NCBI RefSeq assembly: GCF_019750675.1 | Contig: NZ_JAIEOF010000063.1 | Span: 1-40,696, forward strand | Direction: 5' to 3' | Origin: Methylobacterium sp. | Lineage (GTDB): Bacteria > Pseudomonadota > Alphaproteobacteria > Rhizobiales > Beijerinckiaceae | DNA: 40,696 bases | Part shown: positions 1 to 9,964 of the stretch, piece by piece | Layout: each line of letters opens with the position of its first letter | Numbering within the stretch: the stretch's first letter is position 1 | Notes under the pieces: model-generated | Databases searched by the model: none | What the model was told of the DNA's origin: nothing | The model's input: only the letters and a program-made list of their open reading frames with translations | Program-made: the position numbers and the translations under genes

Positions 1-197
1 GCGCCGTCCGCCGGGCATCGCCCGCGCCGGCCCGCAAGCTGCGCGTCGCGCAGGAGCCGGCTCTCCCGATCCGGGCGGCTCCGGCCGCCACGGGCAGCCT
101 GCCGGCGGCACCGGCGGCCACCAAGCCCGCGCCGGCCTCAGTGCCTGTCGTACCCAAGCCGGCCGCCCCGGGCACGACCTGGCAGAACCCGCGCTAG
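1..197 (+). CDS. C-terminal fragment of an Ala/Pro-rich protein (5' end outside window)
   Basis: Open frame from position 3 to TAG at 195-197, translating ...[64 protein letters not shown]. Composition only. Confidence 0.45.
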   Translation, partial: AVRRASPAPARKLRVAQEPALPIRAAPAATGSLPAAPAATKPAPASVPVVPKPAAPGTTWQNPR

Positions 198-205
198 GAT
201 AGGCG

Positions 206-976
206 TCAGGCGCCGCCCCACTGCATGGTCAGGCCGCCATCCACCACCAGGGTGTGGCCGGTGACGTAATCGGCCTCGTCCGAGGAAAGGTAGAGGATCG
301 CTTTCGCGATCTCGTCCGGCTGGCCGGCCCGGTGCCAGGGGATGCGCTCCAGGGACTGGGCGAGCTTGTCCGGGTTCTCGAAGCGGTCGCTCGTCATCGG
401 CGTCTCGATCAGGCCGGGCGCCACGTTGTTGACGTTGATCTTATCCTCGGCGAGCTCCCGCGCGAGGCTGCGGCAGAGGGAGCCGACGCCGGCCTTCGAC
501 ATGCCGTAGGGCGCGCTCTCGGGCGTCGGCAGGTGCTGGGCCACCGAGGAGACGATCACGATCTTGCCGCGCCCGCCCTGCGCGCGCCGGACCTTGATGA
601 AGGCGCGGGCGCAGAACACCGGCGCCATCAGGTTGACGCGCAGGATCTGCTCCAGCTTGCCGTCGTCCATCTCGGCCACCGGCATGCCGCTCATGGCCTG
701 GCCGGCATTGTTGACCAGGATGTCGAGGACGCCGAGCTCCGCCGCGACCCGCGCGAAGGTCGCCTCCACCGAGGCCGGGTCGCCGACGTCGTTCTGGATC
801 ACGAGGCAGCGCCGGCCCGCCGCCTCGACCCGGCGCGCGGTCTCGCGCGCGCCCTCCGCGTCGGTGTTGTAGGTGACGGCCACGTCCGCGCCCTCGCGGG
901 CGAAGAGTTCGGCCGTCGCTTGCCCGATGCCGGAATCCGCGCCGGTGACGAGTGCGCACTTACCCTGCAGCTTCAT
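206..976 (-). CDS. SDR-family oxidoreductase (classical short-chain dehydrogenase)
   Basis: TGxxxGIG (VTGADSGIG), NNAG and YxxxK (YGMSK) motifs, C-terminal VDGG. Start chosen at MKLQGK. Confidence 0.9.
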   Translation of the reverse strand: MKLQGKCALVTGADSGIGQATAELFAREGADVAVTYNTDAEGARETARRVEAAGRRCLVIQNDVGDPASVEATFARVAAELGVLDILVNNAGQAMSGMPVAEMDDGKLEQILRVNLMAPVFCARAFIKVRRAQGGRGKIVIVSSVAQHLPTPESAPYGMSKAGVGSLCRSLARELAEDKINVNNVAPGLIETPMTSDRFENPDKLAQSLERIPWHRAGQPDEIAKAILYLSSDEADYVTGHTLVVDGGLTMQWGGA

Positions 977-1048
977 GGTGAGCCGGTCTCCTGAATCTCG
1001 ATGCGAGGACAAGAGACCGGGGCCGGCGGCTGTTCCGGCGGGTCGGGA

Positions 1049-1996
1049 TCACGATCGGTTCGGGGCCTCGCCCGCGACCTCGATGCGGGCGCCCAGGATG
1101 GCGATGAGGGCCGCGTCGCGCCGGGCCGCGAGCGCCTCGACCGAGCGCCCGCCGGCCTCGTCCGCGATCCCGGCGACGATCCGGTCCTTGACGTCCTCCG
1201 TCAGGTCCGGATTGCCGAGGCTCGCCCAGCGCCGCACTTGGCTCGGGCCGAGATGGTCGAGATAGTGCCGGATGCCGCCCGCCCCGCCGCCGAGATGGTA
1301 GGTCATGTGCGGGCCCATCGCCGCCCAGCGCAGGCCGGGACCGTTGCAGAGCGCCGCGTCGATGTCGGCGACGCTCGCCACCCCTTCCGCCACGAGGTTC
1401 ACGGCCTCCCGATAGAGGGCGGAGGCGAGGCGGTTGGCGATGTGACCGGGCATCTCCCGGTTGAGCACCACGGGCCGGCGCCCCAGGCGCGCGTAGAAGG
1501 CGCCGGCCCGCGCCGCGACCTCGGGGGTGGCGGCCACGATCTCGACCAGGGGCACGAGGTGGGGCGGGTGGAACGGGTGGGCGACCAGCACCCGCTCGGG
1601 CCGGGCGCAATCCGCCACGATGGCGCTGCGCAGCATGGCCGACGTGCTCGACGCGATGAGGATCGCGGGCGGCAGCAGGCGGTCGGCCTCGGCCAGCAGC
1701 GCGCGCTTGACCGCCTCGTTTTCCGGCGCGTTCTCCTGGACGAAATCCGCACCGGCGAGCGCGTCCGCCAGCTTTGCGTGGAACCGGAGCGTGCCTGCCC
1801 CTCTCAGGCCGAGTTCGGCGAGTTGCGCGCGTGCCGCCTCCACCGCCGCGGCGGTGCGCGCCTCGAAGCCGGGTGCCGGATCGTAGGCTGCCACGTCGAG
1901 CCCGTGGGCGAGGAACAGGGCGGCCCAGCTCGCGCCCAGGGTTCCACAGCCCAGCACGGCGACCCGTTGGATTTCATCCGTTTCAATGGCTGTCAA
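1049..1996 (-). CDS. 3-hydroxyacyl-CoA dehydrogenase NAD-binding family protein (lambda-crystallin / L-carnitine or L-gulonate dehydrogenase-like)
   Basis: VAVLGCGTLGASWAALFLAHG Rossmann motif, VQENAPE, HPFHPPHLVPLVEIV. Confidence 0.85.
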   Translation of the reverse strand: MTAIETDEIQRVAVLGCGTLGASWAALFLAHGLDVAAYDPAPGFEARTAAAVEAARAQLAELGLRGAGTLRFHAKLADALAGADFVQENAPENEAVKRALLAEADRLLPPAILIASSTSAMLRSAIVADCARPERVLVAHPFHPPHLVPLVEIVAATPEVAARAGAFYARLGRRPVVLNREMPGHIANRLASALYREAVNLVAEGVASVADIDAALCNGPGLRWAAMGPHMTYHLGGGAGGIRHYLDHLGPSQVRRWASLGNPDLTEDVKDRIVAGIADEAGGRSVEALAARRDAALIAILGARIEVAGEAPNRS

Positions 1997-2110
1997 AACT
2001 CTCTCCCCGGCGGGTTTACTTTCGAACTCAGAATACGCTTATTCAACCCCGTACCGACCGTTTTCGCGGCGGACGAAGTGGGCGACACGACCCGCGACCG
2101 GAGGACAACG

Positions 2111-3103
2111 ATGTTCACGCGCCACGCCACCACGCGCGCTGCCCTGTTCGTTCTGGCGACCCTGGGGGCCCTCGGCACCGCCCGGGCCGACGACGTGGTG
2201 CGCCTCGGCAACCTGAAATTCGCCCATTACGGCGCCATCTCCTACATGAAGGAGATCGCCCCGAAGTTCGGCCTCAAGATCGACGAGAAGCAGTTCGCCA
2301 AGGGCGCCGACATCTACCCCGCCATGGCGGTGGACCAGATCGACATCTCGGCCTCGGGCGCCGACGGCGCGGTGGCGGCGCGGGGCAACGGCGTCAAGCT
2401 CTACGTGGTGGCGGGCTTCGCCAATGGCGGCGTACGCATCCTGCGTCGGCCCGACCTCGACACGATCAAGACCCTGAAGGACGTGAAGGGCCTGAAAGTG
2501 GCCACCGTGCGCGGCGGCACCCAGGACCTGATGCTGCTGGCCGAACTCGACAAGTACGGGATGACCTGGTCGGAGCGGCCCGGCAAGGACGTGCAGCTGA
2601 TCTACTTCAACAACTACGCCGACCTGAACCAGGCGCTGGCGCAGAAATACGTCGACGTGATCTGCCAGAGCGAGCCGCAATCGACGCAGGCGATCAGCGC
2701 CGGCTACGCGACCGAGGTGGTCAAGCCCTACGACACCCCCATCGGCGTGCCGGTGCGCCCGCTGGTGATGACCGAGAAGATGTACAATGAACGGCCCGAG
2801 GTCGCCGCCCGGGTGCTCAAGCTGTTCGTGGCCGCCACCAAGGCCTTCATCGACGACCCGGCGTTGGCCGAGAAGTACGTCCGCGAGAGCGTGTTCAAGG
2901 GCCAGCTCTCGAGCCAGGACTTTCGCGACGGCATGGCCAACGCGAAATACACCTACGACGTGCCCGCCGGGCACATGCAGACCACGACCGACTACATGAT
3001 GAAGTACGGCCTCGGTAAAATGGTGAACCCGCCGAAATCCGACGCCGAGTGGGTGAAGACCGACCTCCTCGAAAAGGCCAAGGCCGAACTGAAGACGAAC
3101 TGA
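2111..3103 (+). CDS. NitT/TauT-type ABC transporter substrate-binding protein
   Basis: Signal peptide MFTRHATTRAALFVLATLGALGTARA, then an NMT1/SsuA-like periplasmic-binding fold sequence. Start is internal to the long ORF 1001..3103. Followed by permease and ATPase genes. Confidence 0.85.
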   Translation: MFTRHATTRAALFVLATLGALGTARADDVVRLGNLKFAHYGAISYMKEIAPKFGLKIDEKQFAKGADIYPAMAVDQIDISASGADGAVAARGNGVKLYVVAGFANGGVRILRRPDLDTIKTLKDVKGLKVATVRGGTQDLMLLAELDKYGMTWSERPGKDVQLIYFNNYADLNQALAQKYVDVICQSEPQSTQAISAGYATEVVKPYDTPIGVPVRPLVMTEKMYNERPEVAARVLKLFVAATKAFIDDPALAEKYVRESVFKGQLSSQDFRDGMANAKYTYDVPAGHMQTTTDYMMKYGLGKMVNPPKSDAEWVKTDLLEKAKAELKTN

Positions 3104-3111
3104 GTGGCACG

Positions 3112-3915
3112 ATGAACCGGTTCCGCGGCGCCATCGTCCCCATCGCGCTCCTGATCCTGTGGGAGATTCTCAGCCGGGTGGGGGTGTTCTCCCCCATCGT
3201 GCTGCCGCCGCCGAGCGCGGTGGCGGTGAAGTGGTATTCGGGCCTCCTGCCCGGCCTGCCCTACGACCCGGCCACCGAGAGCTACTGGCACTGGATGTTC
3301 TCCGGCGAGATGCCGCACGACGCCATCGCGAGCCTCGGCCGCGTGCTCATGGGCTTCTGCGTCGGCGCCGGTCTTGCCGTGCCGGTCGGGCTCCTGCTCG
3401 GCACCAGCGACCGGCTCTACGCGCTGTTCAACCCCCTGCTGCAGATCCTGCGGCCGATCCCGCCCATCGCCTACATCCCGCTGGCCATCGTCTGGTTCGG
3501 GCTGGGCAACCCGCCCGCGCTGTTCCTGATCGCGCTCGGCACCTTCTTCCCCGTCCTGGTCAACACCATCGCGGGGGTGCGGCAGGTGGATTCGATCTAC
3601 ATCCGCGCGGCCCGCAACCTCGGGGCCGGGTCCTGGACGATGTTCCGGCGCGTGATCCTGCCGGCGGCGAGCCCCTTCGTGCTCGCGGGCATGCGGATCG
3701 GCATCGGCACCGCCTTCATCGTGGTCATCGTCGCCGAGATGATCGCGGTCTCGGACGGGCTCGGCTACCGCATCCTGGAGGCCCGCGAATACATGTGGTC
3801 CGACAAGATCATCGGCGGCATGCTCACCATCGGCATCCTCGGCCTCATCATCGACGGGGCGATGTCGCGCCTCAACGACCACCTCCTGCGCTGGCATCGC
3901 GGCCTTGAACGCTGA
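3112..3915 (+). CDS. ABC transporter permease (NitT/TauT, SsuC-like)
   Basis: Multiple TM segments; EAA-like loop (AARNLGAGSWTMFRRVILPAASPFVLAGMRIGIGTAF). Confidence 0.88.
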   Translation: MNRFRGAIVPIALLILWEILSRVGVFSPIVLPPPSAVAVKWYSGLLPGLPYDPATESYWHWMFSGEMPHDAIASLGRVLMGFCVGAGLAVPVGLLLGTSDRLYALFNPLLQILRPIPPIAYIPLAIVWFGLGNPPALFLIALGTFFPVLVNTIAGVRQVDSIYIRAARNLGAGSWTMFRRVILPAASPFVLAGMRIGIGTAFIVVIVAEMIAVSDGLGYRILEAREYMWSDKIIGGMLTIGILGLIIDGAMSRLNDHLLRWHRGLER

Positions 3916-3931
3916 ACCGGGACGCCTGATC

Positions 3932-4726
3932 ATGTCGGCGCAAATCGAGATCGCCCAGGCCAGCAAGGTGTTCGGGACGGGCGCCGGCGCCGTGCCGGCC
4001 CTCGACGGCATCACCGCGACGGTGCCGGAGGGGCAGTTCCTCTGCCTGCTCGGACCGTCCGGCTGCGGCAAGTCCACCCTGCTCAACGCCATCGCGGGCT
4101 TCACCCCCCTCAGTGCCGGACGGATCACCATGGGCGGGCGCCCGGTGACCGAGCCGGGGCCGGACCGGGGCATGGTCTTCCAGGAATACGCGCTGTTCCC
4201 CTGGATGAACGTGGAGGACAACGTCCGCTTCGGCCTCGACATCCGGGGGGTGCCGCGGGCCGACGCCACCGTGACGGTGGACCGCATCGTGGCGACGCTG
4301 GGCCTGTCGGATTTCCGCAAGCGCTATCCGAAGGACCTCTCCGGCGGCATGCGCCAGCGCGTGGCCATCGCGCGCATCCTGGCCCTCGACCCGCCGGTGA
4401 TGCTGATGGACGAGCCCTTCGGGGCGCTGGACGCCCTGACCCGACGCACCCTGCAGGACGAGCTGCTGCGGATCTGGGCCGAGTATCGCAAGACGGTGAT
4501 CTTCGTCACCCACTCCATCGAGGAGGCGATCTATCTGGCCGACCGCATCCTGGTGATGACCTACCGTCCCGGCCGCATCAAGCGCGACCTCACCGTGGAG
4601 ATCCCGCGCCCGCGCGACACGGCGTCGGGCGAGTTCAACGCCCTCAAGCGCGAACTCGCCGGCCTCGTCATGGCCGAGCAGCAGCGCTTCACCAGCGCCG
4701 AGCTGCACGGCGCGGCGGTGGACTGA
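3932..4726 (+). CDS. ABC transporter ATP-binding protein (NitT/TauT family)
   Basis: Walker A GPSGCGKST, signature LSGGMRQR, Walker B VMLMDEPF, H-loop VTHS. Confidence 0.92.
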   Translation: MSAQIEIAQASKVFGTGAGAVPALDGITATVPEGQFLCLLGPSGCGKSTLLNAIAGFTPLSAGRITMGGRPVTEPGPDRGMVFQEYALFPWMNVEDNVRFGLDIRGVPRADATVTVDRIVATLGLSDFRKRYPKDLSGGMRQRVAIARILALDPPVMLMDEPFGALDALTRRTLQDELLRIWAEYRKTVIFVTHSIEEAIYLADRILVMTYRPGRIKRDLTVEIPRPRDTASGEFNALKRELAGLVMAEQQRFTSAELHGAAVD

Positions 4727-4740
4727 TCGTTTTCGAGTTG

Positions 4741-4774
4741 CCGCGTCCCCTCCCCCCACGGGGAGGGGACGCGG
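4741..4774. terminator. Perfect 15-bp inverted repeat with 4-nt loop between convergent genes
   Basis: CCGCGTCCCCTCCCC-CCAC-GGGGAGGGGACGCGG. Lies between the ABC ATPase stop (4726) and the stop of the minus-strand hydratase (4827). No clear U-tract. Confidence 0.55.
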
Positions 4775-4826
4775 CGGGGGTCGTGTCTGCGCCCTCTCCA
4801 ACCACCTCGACCTCGGGCGCTCCCGG

Positions 4827-5603
4827 TCAGACCGGCAGCAGCGTGAACGCGAGCGTGCGACCCAGAAACGACGCCGTGACGGTGCCCGGCCCGGTGAGGT
4901 CGAACGGCACCGAGAGCGTTCCGGTGGAAACCAGGCTACCGGCTGGGATCGTCATGCCGCGCTCGCGGGCGACCGCCATGAGGTCGGCCAGCGCCGCCAG
5001 CGGGTCGGTCAGGTCCTCCCCCGTCACCGCGCGGGCCCGCTCCGTGCCGTCGACCGTCACCACGAGGCTGCGGGCGAGGCCCGGCAGGTCGGCCGGGTCG
5101 AGGGCGGGCCCGATCACCAGGGCCTGGAAGGCGGAATTGTCGGCGGCGAAGCTCGGCCAGCCCACCGCGCGGCGGTCGAAGAAGCGCGACAGCACGAGCT
5201 CGAACGCCACGCGGGTCTCGGCCACGACGTGCGCGGCCTCGACGGCGGGGGCGCCCGGATCGATGTCCCGGGCGATGACGTAGGCGACCTCGAACTCGAT
5301 CGTCACCGGCCCCGCATGGGGCATCCGGAGCGCCACGCCGGGCTCGTGGAGCTGGCCCCGCAGCACGCGGCCCGCGATGGACCGGCCGACCCCGGATGTG
5401 CGCTTGCCCTTGGCGCTGCCGATGGCGAGCTTCCAGCCAGCGCACGTCTCGCCGAGGGCCGCGAAGAGCCGATCCTGGATGTCGTAGCCCTCCGTCATCG
5501 TGCGCGGGCGGATCGCCTCGGGCAGCTCGGCGTGTTGCCGCCCCGCGCGATAGGCCGCCAGCAGAAAGTCGGCGGCCGGCTGGGGATCGAAGGCATCGGA
5601 CAT
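4827..5603 (-). CDS. 2-keto-4-pentenoate hydratase / MhpD-like (FAH superfamily)
   Basis: Family-typical GWKLAIGSAKG..., IEFEVAYVIARDI, DNSAFQALVIG, VSTGTLSVPF. Confidence 0.82.
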   Translation of the reverse strand: MSDAFDPQPAADFLLAAYRAGRQHAELPEAIRPRTMTEGYDIQDRLFAALGETCAGWKLAIGSAKGKRTSGVGRSIAGRVLRGQLHEPGVALRMPHAGPVTIEFEVAYVIARDIDPGAPAVEAAHVVAETRVAFELVLSRFFDRRAVGWPSFAADNSAFQALVIGPALDPADLPGLARSLVVTVDGTERARAVTGEDLTDPLAALADLMAVARERGMTIPAGSLVSTGTLSVPFDLTGPGTVTASFLGRTLAFTLLPV

Positions 5604-5716
5604 GAAGGGACCTTTTCGCGGGCGTACCGGAGCCTCTCGGGCGTGGCGGGACTTCTCGGGCGAGGCGTGGCTTTTGGGCCGAGGCGGGGCCTGGGATCGA
5701 TCGGATCCCGCCGCCC

Positions 5717-6652
5717 TCAGGGCGCGACCCGGGCGCGGGGATCGACCCGGGCGATGCGCGACAGGAGGTAGTCGACCTCCGCCTTGCCTTGCGCCGACAG
5801 GTTCGCGGCCGGCTTGCGCTGGGCGTCCGAGGCGAAGATCCCGCGCTTCTGGAAGACGTACTTGCGCACCGCCAGCCCCAGGGGCCCCTGCTGCTGCTCG
5901 TAGCGGAGGTAAGGCAGGTGCGCGTCGAAGAGGTCGTGGGCCGCGTCGCGCTCGCCCGCCTTCGACAGGCGCACCACGTCCACCAGCATCTCCGGAAAGG
6001 CGTAGCCGGTGTTGGCGCCGTCCGCGCCGCGCTCCATCTCGAAGTCGAGGAACAGCCCGCCATTGCCCGTGAGGATCGCGATGTGGCGCATCGAGCCGTC
6101 GGCTTCGAAGCCGCGCAGCGCCGTGATCTTGTCGAGCCCCGGCCAGTCCTCGTGCTTGAGCATGACGCAGGACGGGTTCTCGGTGACGATCCGGCGGATC
6201 ACGGCGGGCGTCATCACCACCGAGAAGGTCAGGGGATAGTCCTGAATCACGAAGGGCACGTCGGGGCCGATCGCCTCGGCGGCGTTCCGGTAATAGGCCA
6301 CCACCTGGTCGTCCGTGCGCAAGGTGTTGGGCGGGCCGATCATGACGCCGGCCGCCCCCAGGTCCATGACCTCGCGGGCGAGGGCGCGCATGGCGGCGAA
6401 GCCCGGGGCCGAGACGCCGACGAGGACCGGCACGTCCATGCGCCCGACGACCCGCCTGGCGATGGCGACCGCCTCGGCGTGATCGAGCTTGGGCGCCTCG
6501 CCGAGCTGGCCCAGGATGGTGAGGCCGTCGATCCCGGCACCGGAGAAGAAGTCCGACATCCGGTCGAGGGAGGTCTCGTCGACCCGGCCGTCGGGATGGA
6601 AGGGCGTCGGGGCGATGGGGATCACGCCCTTGATCGCGCTGGTGAGAGCCAT
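5717..6652 (-). CDS. Dihydrodipicolinate synthase (DapA)-family lyase/aldolase
   Basis: GVIPIAPTPFHPDGRVD N-terminus, GQLGEAPKL, candidate Schiff-base Lys in VMLKHEDWPG, candidate Tyr in QDYPLTF. Confidence 0.85.
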   Translation of the reverse strand: MALTSAIKGVIPIAPTPFHPDGRVDETSLDRMSDFFSGAGIDGLTILGQLGEAPKLDHAEAVAIARRVVGRMDVPVLVGVSAPGFAAMRALAREVMDLGAAGVMIGPPNTLRTDDQVVAYYRNAAEAIGPDVPFVIQDYPLTFSVVMTPAVIRRIVTENPSCVMLKHEDWPGLDKITALRGFEADGSMRHIAILTGNGGLFLDFEMERGADGANTGYAFPEMLVDVVRLSKAGERDAAHDLFDAHLPYLRYEQQQGPLGLAVRKYVFQKRGIFASDAQRKPAANLSAQGKAEVDYLLSRIARVDPRARVAP

Positions 6653-6686
6653 GGTGTCCTCCTCGGGATCTTCGTTGAGCCGGCGC

Positions 6687-7679
6687 TCAGCGATGCGCCA
6701 GGGCGGCCGGGTTGACGAGGTTGCGCGGTCGTTCGCCGGCCAGGATGCGGATCATTTCCTCGGCGGCGCCCAGGCCCATCACCCGCAGGCTGTCGGCGCT
6801 GGTGCCGGCCACGTGCGGGGTCAGCAGCAGGTTCGGGCAGGCGCGGTAGGGGTGGTCGTCGGGCAGCGGCTGGACCTCGAAGACGTCCAGCGCCGCGCCC
6901 CCGATCGCCCCCGCCCGCAGGGCGGCGGCCAGCGCTTCGGCCTGCACGATGGGCCCGCGCGCCACGTTGATCAGCACCGCGTCGGGCCGCATCCGGCCGA
7001 TGAGGCCGGCATCGACGAGGCCCCGCGTCTCCGGCGTCAACGGGCAGGCCACCACCACCGCGTCGCTGGCCGCGAACAGCGTCTCGCGATCCACGGCTTC
7101 GAACAGGCCGTCGTCGGACGCCTGTCCCCGGTGGTGGGCGCTGCGGGAATGGCCGAGCACCCGCATGCCGAAGCCGTCCCGCGCGATCCGGGCGACGCGG
7201 CGCCCGATCTCCCCGGTGCCGAGGATACCGATCGTGGTGCCGCCGATCTCGCCGAGATCGCTGGCGAAGGTCTTGGCCGCGAGCCAGCCGGCCCCCCGCA
7301 GGGTCCCGTCGAGGTGCCCGAGGCGGCGGCGCAGGTGGAACAGGGCCGCGAAGACGTATTCGGCCACGGCGCCGGTGTTGCTGCCGGGCAGGTTGGCCAC
7401 CGGGATGCCGCGCGCGGTGGCTGCCTCCAGGGGCACGAAATCGAGCCCGACCCCGTGGCGGACGATGCCGCGCAGGTATGGGGCATGGTCGAGGATGTCG
7501 TCGGGCAGCTGCGCCCGCACGATGAGCCCCGCCGCCTCGCCCGCAAGCGCCCGCAGGGTGTCGGGGGCCGTGTCCCCCGCGGTGACGACCCGCGCGTGCG
7601 GCGCCAGCAGGGCCATCGCCTCGGCGTGGATCGGATTGGTCAGGACGACGAGGGGCAGGGTCGGGTCTGCTGCGCTCAC
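6687..7679 (-). CDS. D-isomer-specific 2-hydroxyacid dehydrogenase (NAD-binding)
   Basis: GILGTGEIGRRVARIA Rossmann motif, VINVARGPIVQAEAL, ALDVFEVQPLP, LLTPHVAG. Confidence 0.9.
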   Translation of the reverse strand: MSAADPTLPLVVLTNPIHAEAMALLAPHARVVTAGDTAPDTLRALAGEAAGLIVRAQLPDDILDHAPYLRGIVRHGVGLDFVPLEAATARGIPVANLPGSNTGAVAEYVFAALFHLRRRLGHLDGTLRGAGWLAAKTFASDLGEIGGTTIGILGTGEIGRRVARIARDGFGMRVLGHSRSAHHRGQASDDGLFEAVDRETLFAASDAVVVACPLTPETRGLVDAGLIGRMRPDAVLINVARGPIVQAEALAAALRAGAIGGAALDVFEVQPLPDDHPYRACPNLLLTPHVAGTSADSLRVMGLGAAEEMIRILAGERPRNLVNPAALAHR

Positions 7680-7758
7680 GGGGAGAGGCCTCGCTCGGGG
7701 ACGGGACGTGGCGCCGGGGCGGGCTCCGCCGGAGCGGCCCGCCCCGGGGGCAGCGGTC

Positions 7759-9393
<1,635 letters not shown>

Positions 9394-9667
9394 TCAGGCA
9401 CTCCGGAATGGCTTGGCTCGAGCTTCGCGCCCAAGAACGCCGTTTGCCGACGCGGGTCAATCACCGTTGGTCCGGCGTACGCGCCTGGCCAAGGTGCCAC
9501 CCGTGCCCAACAAGGACATCCGAGCATCTTCGTTTTGTATGTGTAGAAAAATACAAGATGTTAACAAATTCTTGCTCATTATCACCGGCGAGACACAAAT
9601 CGATCCATGTCTAGTCGCCCCTCTGACACCACTTGCGGACAGTCGCACTTCGTGCTTCATAGACCTC

Positions 9668-9744
9668 GGCCAGGTGGGCGAGGGTTGAGCCAAGATCCCC
9701 GCAAGGATCTGCACGTCCGGTTCAAATCCGGACCCCGGCCTCCA
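9668..9744 (+). ncRNA. tRNA-like cloverleaf without a canonical anticodon loop (tRNA relic or non-canonical tRNA-like RNA)
   Basis: Hand fold: acceptor GGCCAGG/CCCGGCC with one A:C mismatch; D-arm GGCG-AGGGTTG-AGCC; middle hairpin AGATCC-CCGCAA-GGATCT; T-arm GTCCGG-TTCAAAT-CCGGAC; discriminator T plus encoded CCA. No U33-like residue or obvious anticodon. Confidence 0.45.
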
Positions 9745-9964
9745 TGCATGGATTCGTCGCCCTGCTTCGCCATCCGACAGGTGATGCACGCGGCGATGTT
9801 CGACGGCGCGGCCCGCGAAATTCCGGAACGCCGACGCCCCTTTCACATCCTGGTCATCGATCCACACCGCTTGGATGAAACGTCGCGCTGGGACGTAACG
9901 CCCCGGGAACGAACGGAAATGGCCAAGGTTTGTCCATCACTGATCCGCGAGCGAGGAACCGGCC

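Noticed and set aside
1001-2110. Upstream part of the 700-aa ORF containing the ABC substrate-binding protein
   Set aside because: Antisense to the 3-hydroxyacyl-CoA dehydrogenase gene; a proper signal peptide begins at 2111.
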